Of a DNA stretch of 41,119 nt, positions 33,428 to 41,119 are shown in pieces. Numbering within the stretch: position 1 is the first letter of the stretch; the number at the start of each line of letters is the position of its first letter. The position numbers and the translations under genes were made by a program. This stretch comes from Geobacter sp. (GTDB lineage: Bacteria > Desulfobacterota > Desulfuromonadia > Geobacterales > Pseudopelobacteraceae), in the NCBI GenBank assembly GCA_009886055.1, contig VFJM01000054.1:1-41119 (forward strand). The letters run 5' to 3'. Below the pieces are notes generated by a model. That model ran no database searches and was not told where the DNA came from. It saw nothing but the letters and a program-made list of their open reading frames with translations.

Positions 33428-33858
33428 GACGCGCACCTCTCATTGTTCTGGCGGCCGTGGCATTTGACACACGATACCGGATCTACCCGGCCGTCAATTT
33501 TGTGCTGGCTGAGATAATTGCCGCGGTGAGGAAGACTTCGTTCGGGTGAATTGGAGAACTTGTCACTCGGCTTGATCTCTTCCTTGTGGGCGTGACAGTC
33601 GGAACAGAATGATTCCTGATGGCAGGAGCTGCATGCCTGACGTGACGAAGCGGCATAGAAACGATGCTTGGCCATAAAGTCGGGGGCGCGATGGTTCATG
33701 GCACCCCAGGAGTCGCTATGGCATGCCGTGCAGTCGGGCAGCCCCTTTTTGCTGACATCTTCAGGGTGGGTACGCGGCAGACTGGCGGTGTTGGCGCATG
33801 CGTACAGCAAACTCATCATCAGCAGAAGAATTGACATGATTACAATTTTATTTTTCAC
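33415..33858 (-). CDS. Pentaheme c-type cytochrome lipoprotein
   Basis: A 147-residue lipoprotein (signal IMSILLLMMSLLYAC, lipobox LYAC) with five CXXCH motifs: CTACH, CSSCH, CSDCH, CVKCH, CASCH. Spare histidines (NHRAPDF, KHRF, LPHRG, SQHKI) would serve as distal ligands. The GTG start at 33858 is chosen because GGAGG precedes it. It overlaps the outer-membrane barrel gene by 11 bases and ends inside the next cytochrome gene, so translation is coupled. With the barrel it may form a trans-outer-membrane electron path, which is inference. Confidence 0.88.
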   Translation of the reverse strand: MKNKIVIMSILLLMMSLLYACANTASLPRTHPEDVSKKGLPDCTACHSDSWGAMNHRAPDFMAKHRFYAASSRQACSSCHQESFCSDCHAHKEEIKPSDKFSNSPERSLPHRGNYLSQHKIDGRVDPVSCVKCHGRQNNERCASCHR

Positions 33859-35164
33859 TCTTTGTCCCTCCTTCAGCAGTAAACTTTGAGTCAAACGTGT
33901 AGGTCGCCTTGACAAGAGCGCGAACCTCGTTGTCAAAATCGGGATTTCTTGAATATTCAACATCGGCCCCGACTCTTAACCTCCGATTGAACTCGTAGCC
34001 GGCCGCTCCGGTGATCGCAAAGCTGTTTTTGATGCCGTTGATTCTGTTGTCATAGTTTATGTTTATTGCGTCAATCGTCAGGTCGGCATGACCGATTTTC
34101 TTGGAGGCAAAGGCACGTAACTCGACATAGCGCAGTTTGGAGATTTCCCCCGACATGCGATGGAACCCCGCTCCGACTACCATCGCTTCCGGCAGGGAGT
34201 AGGTCGCCTTGCCGCCGAAATACGAGGAGTCGCCGGACTGGTTATAGCTGTAGAATTTGTAGTCCGCGGCTATGGTCAGATTCTTGATCGCACTGTAGGC
34301 GGCGTTGACGCCGACGGCCGTCTGTCTTTCATTGCTTTTCCAGATCGGGTTGGTGGTGCTTAACGCCGATGTAGTCATGCCGTATAAATAATCTTTGAAG
34401 TTGATGCGCGAAAAGTCTGCGCCGAACCGAAGGGTTGAGAGCGGTGAAAAGGTGGCGGCGTAGCTGTGTTCCATCCAACCGTCGGTAATGGAGTTGTAGG
34501 TTGAGCGGCCGGCCAGGTCGATCTGCTGAAGCGGCCGCAGCCAGAGATCAAACCCCTCCTCTTCTCGGTAGCGGGAGTTGTCTTCACGCTCGCTTTTGAG
34601 GGCGCTCAGGCCGACGGTATAATATTTTTTGTCGCTCTGGGAGATGCGGGTACCGTAGATAACCGTCCCTCCCTGGTAGGTCGGCTCTGTGATTACGGAG
34701 TTGCCGAAGAACGCCGATGCGTTGATGCCATAGGCAAAGTCGCTGCGCAGATACAGGCCGTCGATCCGCTCTGCGGCGACTCCTTCACTGATGAACTGAC
34801 GGCCAACCGTAGCAGCGGTGTTGTTCTTCGGAGCGTGGTAGGTGAGGTAGGCGTACTGGAGATCACCGTCGGTACTGCTGGACGTTGACTTGTCCCCCAG
34901 GTCGACACGACCCCAGGCGCCGAGGTAAAATGATACCCCCGAGCCGTCACTGCGTTTGTCGGTCATGTTGAGACGAAGGTATTCGTAGGCAGGAAAAAGG
35001 TCTTTCTTGTCGATCGTTGTCCGCATGCGTAAGATCGTGGTGGACTCACCTGAAAATGAATAGTCATACGCGATGAGAGGCGTTGACCACAGCAGTGTTG
35101 AAACCAGCACTGCCACCCCAGCCCCAAGGGCCAAACAGCTTTTTTTCGTGTGGTTACGTTTCAA
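33848..35164 (-). CDS. Outer-membrane beta-barrel (porin) of the cytochrome operon
   Basis: A 438-residue protein with an N-terminal signal peptide (VAVLVSTLLWSTPLIA, then YDYSFSGE). The remainder is rich in alternating polar and aromatic residues, the pattern of transmembrane beta-strands (STTILRMRTT, DLQYAYLTYHAP, GGKATYSLPEAM, VRALVKATYTFDSK). No heme motif is present. It starts with TTG at 35164, preceded by GGAAAGGA, because the only nearby ATG is out of frame. The first gene of the operon, it is followed by the pentaheme gene with an 11-base overlap. It may be the barrel that lets cytochromes exchange electrons across the outer membrane. No similarity to MtrB is claimed. Confidence 0.82.
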   Translation of the reverse strand: MKRNHTKKSCLALGAGVAVLVSTLLWSTPLIAYDYSFSGESTTILRMRTTIDKKDLFPAYEYLRLNMTDKRSDGSGVSFYLGAWGRVDLGDKSTSSSTDGDLQYAYLTYHAPKNNTAATVGRQFISEGVAAERIDGLYLRSDFAYGINASAFFGNSVITEPTYQGGTVIYGTRISQSDKKYYTVGLSALKSEREDNSRYREEEGFDLWLRPLQQIDLAGRSTYNSITDGWMEHSYAATFSPLSTLRFGADFSRINFKDYLYGMTTSALSTTNPIWKSNERQTAVGVNAAYSAIKNLTIAADYKFYSYNQSGDSSYFGGKATYSLPEAMVVGAGFHRMSGEISKLRYVELRAFASKKIGHADLTIDAININYDNRINGIKNSFAITGAAGYEFNRRLRVGADVEYSRNPDFDNEVRALVKATYTFDSKFTAEGGTKSEK

Positions 35165-35294
35165 AATATTCCATCCTTTCCGGAAGATGCGTTCTGCTTA
35201 GCCATGATATGTTGAGTGATATTGCGGCGTGTGAGGCAAAGGCTGTACGATATCTCCTTTCTGTTACGTCGGTTGACCAGATTACCATTGTGTA

Positions 35295-35322
35295 TACATA
35301 TCCTACTAATTGAGCTTGTCAA
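35295..35322 (-). promoter_or_regulatory. Candidate promoter for the porin-cytochrome operon
   Basis: On the - strand TTGACA (plus 35317-35322) and TATGTA (plus 35295-35300) are 16 bases apart, about 130 bases before the TTG start at 35164. Pattern only. Confidence 0.35.
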
Positions 35323-35626
35323 GTTGATCTGCTAAAAAAAATTATCATTATTAGATATTTCATATACATTAATTTACAAATAATTAGTCTGTTGTCGGTG
35401 ATATGACTTAATACAATCAAAAGCACATCACTTCGTTAAAACACAGTATATCGGAATTACAAGGCATAACATCCCGATTTCATACCTAGTAAATTACAAA
35501 AAGTTAAAACAACGGGACCAATTAATACCGGCAAACGACGTACCGATTATGACTGCTTTTATTTGATTTGCATAAATCAGACCTAATTATGCAAAAAAGC
35601 AGGCACTCCCATTGTTAGTCGTAACA

Positions 35627-35656
35627 TTGACAAACATGCCTCTACATTATTATAGT
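35627..35656 (+). promoter_or_regulatory. Sigma-70-like promoter of the zinc ribbon gene
   Basis: TTGACA at 35627-35632 and TATAGT at 35651-35656 are 18 bases apart, 40 bases before the ATG at 35697. AGAGGAG (35680-35686) is the ribosome site. Confidence 0.55.
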
Positions 35657-35696
35657 GCATATATGCTATTAACACTGTCAGAGGAGTTTACACGTC

Positions 35697-35933
35697 ATGC
35701 CGATGTACGAATACCGTTGCACAAGCTGTAATCACCAATTTGAGCTGCGTCAGAAATTTTCCGATCCGCCGGCCAGCCAGTGCCCGCAATGTGACGCTGC
35801 CGTAGAAAAAATGGTCTCGTCCACCGCTTTCAGCCTGAAAGGTGACGGCTGGTTTAATACCGGCTACTGTCCAAAAACCGAAGCCCCAAAACCGGCCGGG
35901 TGTGCCGGTGGCGGATGTTGCGCGGCAGCATAG
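35697..35933 (+). CDS. FmdB-family zinc ribbon protein
   Basis: A 78-residue protein with the FmdB-type zinc ribbon: MPMYEYRCTSCNHQFELRQK (first CxxC) and ASQCPQCDAAVEKMVSS (second CxxC), the usual start and spacing. The rest is a short tail with a Cys-rich end (CAGGGCC). FmdB-type proteins are annotated as putative regulators, but no clear activity is established. A good ribosome site (AGAGGAG) and a sigma-70-like promoter precede it. The small size and housekeeping-like context suggest a conserved chromosomal gene unrelated to the cytochrome operon next to it. Confidence 0.88.
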   Translation: MPMYEYRCTSCNHQFELRQKFSDPPASQCPQCDAAVEKMVSSTAFSLKGDGWFNTGYCPKTEAPKPAGCAGGGCCAAA

Positions 35934-35990
35934 CATTCGCAGTTGAACCCACGAGATTTTCCCGTGTTGCAGCCATTAAGGTACGCGCGA

Positions 35991-36033
35991 ATAAAAAAAC
36001 GCCTTTCTTTCCGGAATCAGCAAGAAGGGCGTT
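35991..36033 (-). terminator. Hairpin with U tract on the - strand
   Basis: Arms AACGCCTTTCTT (35998-36009) and AAGAAGGGCGTT (36022-36033) pair over 12 bp with one wobble. On the - strand the hairpin is followed by a run of U (plus A at 35993-35999); on the + strand no U tract follows. Yet the flanking genes are both on +. It may be bidirectional, or it may end an unseen - strand transcript. Confidence 0.45.
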
Positions 36034-36134
36034 AGGCGAGAATATTATTCCCCCTCATTTCGGTAACCCGGCGGGCCTCTATCAGGACCAGGGGTGGTGT
36101 CATGCGGGGGAAATATTTCCAGAGGAGTTTTGAC

Positions 36135-36998
36135 ATGAAGGTCAAAAAAGCCGTCTTTCCGGTTGCCGGCCTCGGCACCAGATTTCTTCCTGCAACGAAA
36201 TCATCTCCCAAAGAGATGCTGCCGCTGATTGACAAGCCGCTGGTACAGTACGTCGTTGAGGAGGCGGTGGCTTCCGGTATTGAGCAGATCCTTTTTGTGA
36301 CCGGTCGAGGTAAACATAATATCGAGGATCACTTCGATATTTCCTTTGAACTGGAGGCGCATCTGTACGACAAGGGGAAGGATCGGGAACTTTCGCGGGT
36401 GCATGAAATAGCCGAGATGGTTAACATTTTCTATGTACGGCAGCGTCAGGCTCTGGGACTCGGTCACGCCATCCTCTGCGCCAAGGATTTTATCGGCAAC
36501 GAACCGTTCGCTGTTCTGCTCGGAGATGACATTGTTGATAACGAACGTCCCTGTCTCAGGCAGCTGCTGGACGTTTTTGATCAACAGGGCGGCTCGGTAC
36601 TGGCGCTGGAAAAAGTTCCAATGGAAAACATCTCTTCGTACGGCTGCGTTGCAGCGGATCAGATCGGCGAGCGAACCTTCCGTGTGACCGACATGGTCGA
36701 AAAACCGGCCCGCGATGAAGCGCCCTCCGATATGGCGATTATCGGCCGCTACGTACTGACTCCGCGCATTTTTGAAATTCTTCAGAACCAGGCAGCGGGA
36801 AAAGGGGGAGAAATTCAGTTGACCGATGCCATCTTGACACTGTCAAAAGAAGAGAAGGTTTTTGGCTGTTTGTTTGAGGGATTGCGCCACGACTGCGGCG
36901 ACAAGCTCGGCTTTCTGAAAGCGACCGTTGATATGGCGCTCAAGCGGAAGGAATTCAGTGCCGAATTCGAAACATATCTGCGACAGCGGTTGGCCTGA
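36135..36998 (+). CDS. galU: UTP-glucose-1-phosphate uridylyltransferase
   Basis: A 287-residue GalU that makes UDP-glucose, a precursor of surface polysaccharides. The N-terminus holds AVFPVAGLGTRFLPATKSSP followed by KEMLPLIDKPLVQYVVEE, the pyrophosphorylase signature with the Lys-rich loop. Further conserved blocks are LGLGHAILCAKD, FAVLLGDDIVD and VEKPARDEAPSDMAIIGRYV. ATG 36135 is preceded by GAGGAG; a start 33 bases upstream is less likely. It lies away from the glycan cluster at 1-11.5 kb but would feed it. A bidirectional terminator follows. Confidence 0.97.
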   Translation: MKVKKAVFPVAGLGTRFLPATKSSPKEMLPLIDKPLVQYVVEEAVASGIEQILFVTGRGKHNIEDHFDISFELEAHLYDKGKDRELSRVHEIAEMVNIFYVRQRQALGLGHAILCAKDFIGNEPFAVLLGDDIVDNERPCLRQLLDVFDQQGGSVLALEKVPMENISSYGCVAADQIGERTFRVTDMVEKPARDEAPSDMAIIGRYVLTPRIFEILQNQAAGKGGEIQLTDAILTLSKEEKVFGCLFEGLRHDCGDKLGFLKATVDMALKRKEFSAEFETYLRQRLA

Positions 36999-37028
36999 AG
37001 CCGTACCGGCTCGCGAATAAGCAACAAA

Positions 37029-37060
37029 AAAAGGCGGGCCGCATGTCGGGCTCGCCTTTT
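37029..37060. terminator. Bidirectional terminator between galU and the TIGR04073-like gene
   Basis: Arms AAAAGGCGGGCC and GGCTCGCCTTTT pair over 12 bp with one wobble around an 8-base loop. Runs of A upstream and T downstream give U tracts on both strands, and it lies between convergent genes. Confidence 0.88.
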
Positions 37061-37104
37061 CTATTATTCTATTGCAAAGCGGCTGGGGAGTACCACTATG
37101 GTCG

Positions 37105-37494
37105 TTACTGCTCTTCATCGACCACCTTTGACGTGTCTCGTTTCGGTTCCCATCCCTGCCAGACGAATTCCGGGTCTATCATCGGATCATAATATCCGGG
37201 CTGAGGGACCATGCAGAAAAGCGTTTCCGCTACCCCGATCACGCCGCGATAAAAAGTCATCCCGACCCCTTTTATCGGGCCGATGATATAGCCTACCGGT
37301 CCCAGGTCACGTCCGGTCAGGATCGTCTGTTTTGGAAGTTCAACAACACTGGTGACTGTGTTTGTGATTCCTCTCACAAACTTGATCGCCATCTTCTCCG
37401 CAATCATTTCCGGCTGCTGATCGGCAGTCGCCAGAGCCGGCCCCATCAGAACGAAAGCAGATAAAAGCGCTGATAGCAACAGAACCTTTTTCAT
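37105..37494 (-). CDS. TIGR04073-like exosortase-associated protein
   Basis: A 129-residue exported protein with a clean signal peptide (MKKVLLLSALLSAFVLMGP, cut after ATA). The mature part has AEKMAIKFVRGITNTVTSVV, ELPKQTILTGRDLGPVGY and GVGMTFYRGVIGVAETLF, the pattern of the small family tied to exosortase and EPS systems (TIGR04073-like). AAGGAG precedes ATG 37494. No exosortase or PEP-CTERM substrate is seen in this window, so the association is from the family only. It converges on galU across a bidirectional terminator. The molecular role is unknown. Confidence 0.72.
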   Translation of the reverse strand: MKKVLLLSALLSAFVLMGPALATADQQPEMIAEKMAIKFVRGITNTVTSVVELPKQTILTGRDLGPVGYIIGPIKGVGMTFYRGVIGVAETLFCMVPQPGYYDPMIDPEFVWQGWEPKRDTSKVVDEEQ

Positions 37495-37629
37495 ACGGTC
37501 TCCTTTAAGCGGGGCGTATCGCATGCGCCCTGATGACCATGTCAACAGTGGCGGTACAGCAAGGGCGCCAACAGTGCGCCTCTACGACACATGTAACCTC
37601 TTACCACAAAGATATAGTGCTTGCAAGCA

Positions 37630-39870
37630 TCACAGGTCAAAAAGAGTCGGCTCTTGCGGCAGAAAGGGCTCAAACCGTTTTTGCACATGGCGGAGCTTTT
37701 CGATGTAGTAACGCACATTGATATCCGGATGCACCGGATCAAAGGCGGCCACCGGACGACACTGTTCATATGCCGTTGCATCCCTGGCGATGCCGCCGAC
37801 ATAGTAGCTGACATGGTCTCCGGCACGGTAGGATTTGTCCGAAGCAAGGGCGATCTCAAAAGCAGCCGAATGATTGCGTTTGCCCAACCGGAGCTTTTCA
37901 CTATAGCTCTCCGGTGACTCGTTGAGCGTCTCACTGCGGGCCACCCAGGCGACATCGAGTCCTCGCGCACGGAGCCGAACAACATACTGTTCAAAAAGGC
38001 GCTCCACGGTCTCAGCTTTCCCGGTCAACAAACGTTCGATAAGATCCCGCATGAATTCCCGCAGGTATGGCTCCAAACCACGCGAACGCAGGCCGCTCCC
38101 CTTGATGATGATTCTGCCGGCATACTCCTGAAGGGCATAATTTTTGGTCTTATAGGCGAACATGGATCGATAGCGTCCATCCAGTTCTACCTCTATCCCT
38201 TCAGGAAGCTTCTGAGAAATGCGCCCAACCAGCGCCCGTTCCGCGTCCTCGGTTGCGCATCCGTCCGGCGGCGTGAAATAGATGCCGTCTGTATCCACCT
38301 CCACCGTCCTGGCTCCTTCAGACGCAAGCAGGTCGATCATGTTTCTGATCGTGACCCTCCCGAGGCGGGTCACTTCGGCAGCGACTGCCGGGTCGGAGAA
38401 GTTGTGCCGTGACGCCCCCAGATAACCATAGAACGAATTGATCAGCACCTTGAATACCTGCTGAAGCGCATCAAAATAGTGATGCTCTGAATCTTCCACG
38501 GAATCCCGAGACAACTGTTTGGCGGTCAGCCGAAAACGCCGCAGCTCCGCAAGCATCGGGAGAAACAGCCCCAGACTGTCTTTGGCGGGGGCCAGGCGGT
38601 ATGCCAGCATCAATGATGGGTAGAGCGACGCCACGTCACAATGGACGATCGGGCCGACAACCCCCTGAACGGGCGACTCCGTATAGCCACCTTCAAAAGT
38701 GGGGGCACCTGAAGTACGGGCAGGAATGGCATGGCCGCGATGGAGGTATTCGCGCAGAAAAAGCGAATTGATGCGGGTGGCGTTGCCGCGAATGACGCCG
38801 TTTTGAAAGGAGTACGGGAAAATTCGGCTCTGCAGGAACCAGGGGTAGCCGAGCAGCCGGAACAGGGAGAGCGTCTCGCGTGTATCATCGAGGTTGTAGG
38901 AAAAGAGCCGCTCCGGATCATTCCGGAATGCCGCTGAAATGTCGGCGCCTTCCAGGTAGGTGCGCTCTTCGGCGGCAACACCGAAATGTCGCGCGACAGC
39001 TTTGAGTCCGTGACTTTCAAGGTTGCGCCCGGCGACATCATAGAGCTGTACCAGAAAATAGGTATCGATAATGTGCCGGCCATAGACATCCCAGCGCGGG
39101 TATTCAAGCGTTTTCTCAGCCAGATTCCAGCGGGCATGCGGAGTAATGTGCGGCGACGACCCGTTACGCCCCCAGTTCAGGCGGAAACCGTGCCTCTGCG
39201 CCCGTCTCCCGATGTAATCGAGGTCGAAGCGGAATATGTTGTGTCCGGTGATGACATCCGGATCGCAGCGATGAATCGCATCGTTCAGTGCCTGCAGCAG
39301 CTCCGGCTCGGTCATCCGGTCGCCGCGCAGCACGATCTCCCCACCATGGGAATCCTTGAGCGCAATCGAGATGATCCGGTCTTCCGATCGCTCCGGATTT
39401 GAAAAACCATACCCCTCGGCACACGCGGTCTCGATATCAAGCGCGAGACAGCGCAGCTCGGAGAATTCAAGGTTCTTGAAGAGCGTGGTACCGCTCGCCA
39501 GCATATACTGGTGGGAAAGATCAGGGAGAAACAGGTAAGGGGCATCGGGAGAGGAATAGCTTTTGCCGGTTTTTGCCGCCAGAAAATCGCGGGCGGCCAG
39601 GCAGTCGTTCCAGGAATCAAACAAAAGCTGGCAGCGGAAAAAATCGTCCCCGGCCAATTGCCGCACCGCACACGGAACCCGGCAACCGGAAACCATCCCG
39701 GGATCACTGACCAGGATAAACGGTTGAAACGGTTCATCATGGAAATGCACGCGACCGGCGCTTCTGAAAAAAAGCCGGATGAAATGCCCGGCCGACTCCA
39801 CCGCGATGACACCGGATCGTTCGTCACGCCCGAAAAGCAGCGGGTTATGTTCGATTGTGCTGGTTGGCAT
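37630..39870 (-). CDS. polB: Family B DNA polymerase (Pol II-type)
   Basis: A 746-residue polymerase, slightly shorter than E. coli Pol II. The 3'-5' exonuclease motifs are LALDIETACAEG (Exo I), ITGHNIFRFDLDYI (Exo II) and YNLDDTRETLSLF (Exo III). Polymerase motif A is CDVASLYPSLML, motif B is KVLINSFYGYLGA, and motif C reads VEVDTDGIYF with the catalytic Asp pair kept but Gly in place of the common Ser of DTDS. It probably acts in DNA repair or damage bypass. The start ATG 39870 has only a weak AGAGA site. It reads in the same direction as metK, separated by that gene's terminator. Confidence 0.93.
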   Translation of the reverse strand: MPTSTIEHNPLLFGRDERSGVIAVESAGHFIRLFFRSAGRVHFHDEPFQPFILVSDPGMVSGCRVPCAVRQLAGDDFFRCQLLFDSWNDCLAARDFLAAKTGKSYSSPDAPYLFLPDLSHQYMLASGTTLFKNLEFSELRCLALDIETACAEGYGFSNPERSEDRIISIALKDSHGGEIVLRGDRMTEPELLQALNDAIHRCDPDVITGHNIFRFDLDYIGRRAQRHGFRLNWGRNGSSPHITPHARWNLAEKTLEYPRWDVYGRHIIDTYFLVQLYDVAGRNLESHGLKAVARHFGVAAEERTYLEGADISAAFRNDPERLFSYNLDDTRETLSLFRLLGYPWFLQSRIFPYSFQNGVIRGNATRINSLFLREYLHRGHAIPARTSGAPTFEGGYTESPVQGVVGPIVHCDVASLYPSLMLAYRLAPAKDSLGLFLPMLAELRRFRLTAKQLSRDSVEDSEHHYFDALQQVFKVLINSFYGYLGASRHNFSDPAVAAEVTRLGRVTIRNMIDLLASEGARTVEVDTDGIYFTPPDGCATEDAERALVGRISQKLPEGIEVELDGRYRSMFAYKTKNYALQEYAGRIIIKGSGLRSRGLEPYLREFMRDLIERLLTGKAETVERLFEQYVVRLRARGLDVAWVARSETLNESPESYSEKLRLGKRNHSAAFEIALASDKSYRAGDHVSYYVGGIARDATAYEQCRPVAAFDPVHPDINVRYYIEKLRHVQKRFEPFLPQEPTLFDL

Positions 39871-39891
39871 GACGTTTCTCTGCGTTTGGGT

Positions 39892-39923
39892 AAAAAAATG
39901 GGGCGGATTTTACACCGCCCCAT
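39892..39923 (-). terminator. Rho-independent terminator after metK
   Basis: Arms ATGGGGCGG and CCGCCCCAT (39898-39906 and 39915-39923) form a 9-bp stem. On the - strand it is followed by seven U (plus A at 39892-39898). It lies 28 bases beyond the metK stop and just before polB. Confidence 0.92.
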
Positions 39924-39950
39924 TACATTCTCTATATGATCCTGACCAAC

Positions 39951-41117
<1,167 letters not shown>

Positions 41118-41119
41118 GA

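Larger units (their letters stand above)
35165..35696. other. AT-rich divergent intergenic region
   Basis: About 530 bases without coding frames of quality, between the barrel operon (-) and the zinc ribbon gene (+). It is strikingly AT-rich compared with its neighbours, especially 35320-35480. It contains candidate promoters in both directions (listed separately) and a TGATAAT (- strand, 35341-35347) that resembles half of a Fur box, weakly. No riboswitch consensus was found. Confidence 0.6.

Noticed and set aside
35165-35696. Cyclic-di-GMP (GEMM) riboswitch upstream of the cytochrome operon
   Set aside because: Short stretches like GGCAAAGGC occur, but the paired GEMM core was not found on either strand.

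Overview
The window looks like a chromosomal segment of a Geobacter-type bacterium (Geobacterales, Desulfuromonadota). The reasons are three multiheme c-type cytochromes, including one with the CX4CH/CX2CH pattern described from Geobacter, an outer-membrane barrel gene beside them, an FmdB-type zinc ribbon, a TIGR04073-like protein and moderate GC content. The genus cannot be fixed from the sequence alone. No tRNA, rRNA, CRISPR array, insertion sequence or phage gene was seen.

Region 1 (1-11.5 kb, + strand) is a surface-polysaccharide cluster with tightly packed, often overlapping genes. It holds two family-2 and three family-4 glycosyltransferases, a Wzx-type flippase, a GT-D-fold-like protein, a FemAB/CelD-like acyltransferase, a YkgJ-type Cys-cluster protein, a class I methyltransferase and a NodB-type deacetylase. 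It ends at a hairpin at 11494-11520. Region 2 (11.5-15.5 kb) has a small secreted protein on the - strand. It is followed on the + strand by two large polytopic GT-C-like membrane proteins, one DUF2142-like and one TMTC-like with C-terminal TPRs.

Region 3 (15.6-27.2 kb, - strand, read right to left) is a run of eleven genes. In order of transcription they are a lipoprotein, a ResB-like protein, CcsA, ResB, a WG-repeat lipoprotein, a small four-helix membrane protein, two FtsX/MacB-type permeases, their ATPase, a DUF2318 Fe-S membrane protein and a third ResB-like protein. This joins a System II cytochrome c maturation set to an ABC/DUF2318 module like the one in the Campylobacter P19 iron locus. 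Inverted repeats of related sequence lie in several of the intergenic spacers.

Region 4 (27.5-35.2 kb, - strand) is a separate operon. It encodes an outer-membrane beta-barrel, a pentaheme lipoprotein, a lipoprotein cytochrome with five CXXCH, two CX4CH and one CX10CH motif, two Ig-like surface lipoproteins and an 851-residue decaheme lipoprotein. It closes with two hairpins and a U-tract terminator. I read it as a candidate trans-outer-membrane electron conduit, with Region 3 possibly supplying dedicated heme attachment and metal or redox support.

Region 5 (35.2-41.1 kb) starts with a 532-base AT-rich regulatory gap. It then holds an FmdB-type zinc ribbon gene and galU on +, and a TIGR04073-like protein, a family B DNA polymerase and metK on -. 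Clear terminators follow galU and metK.
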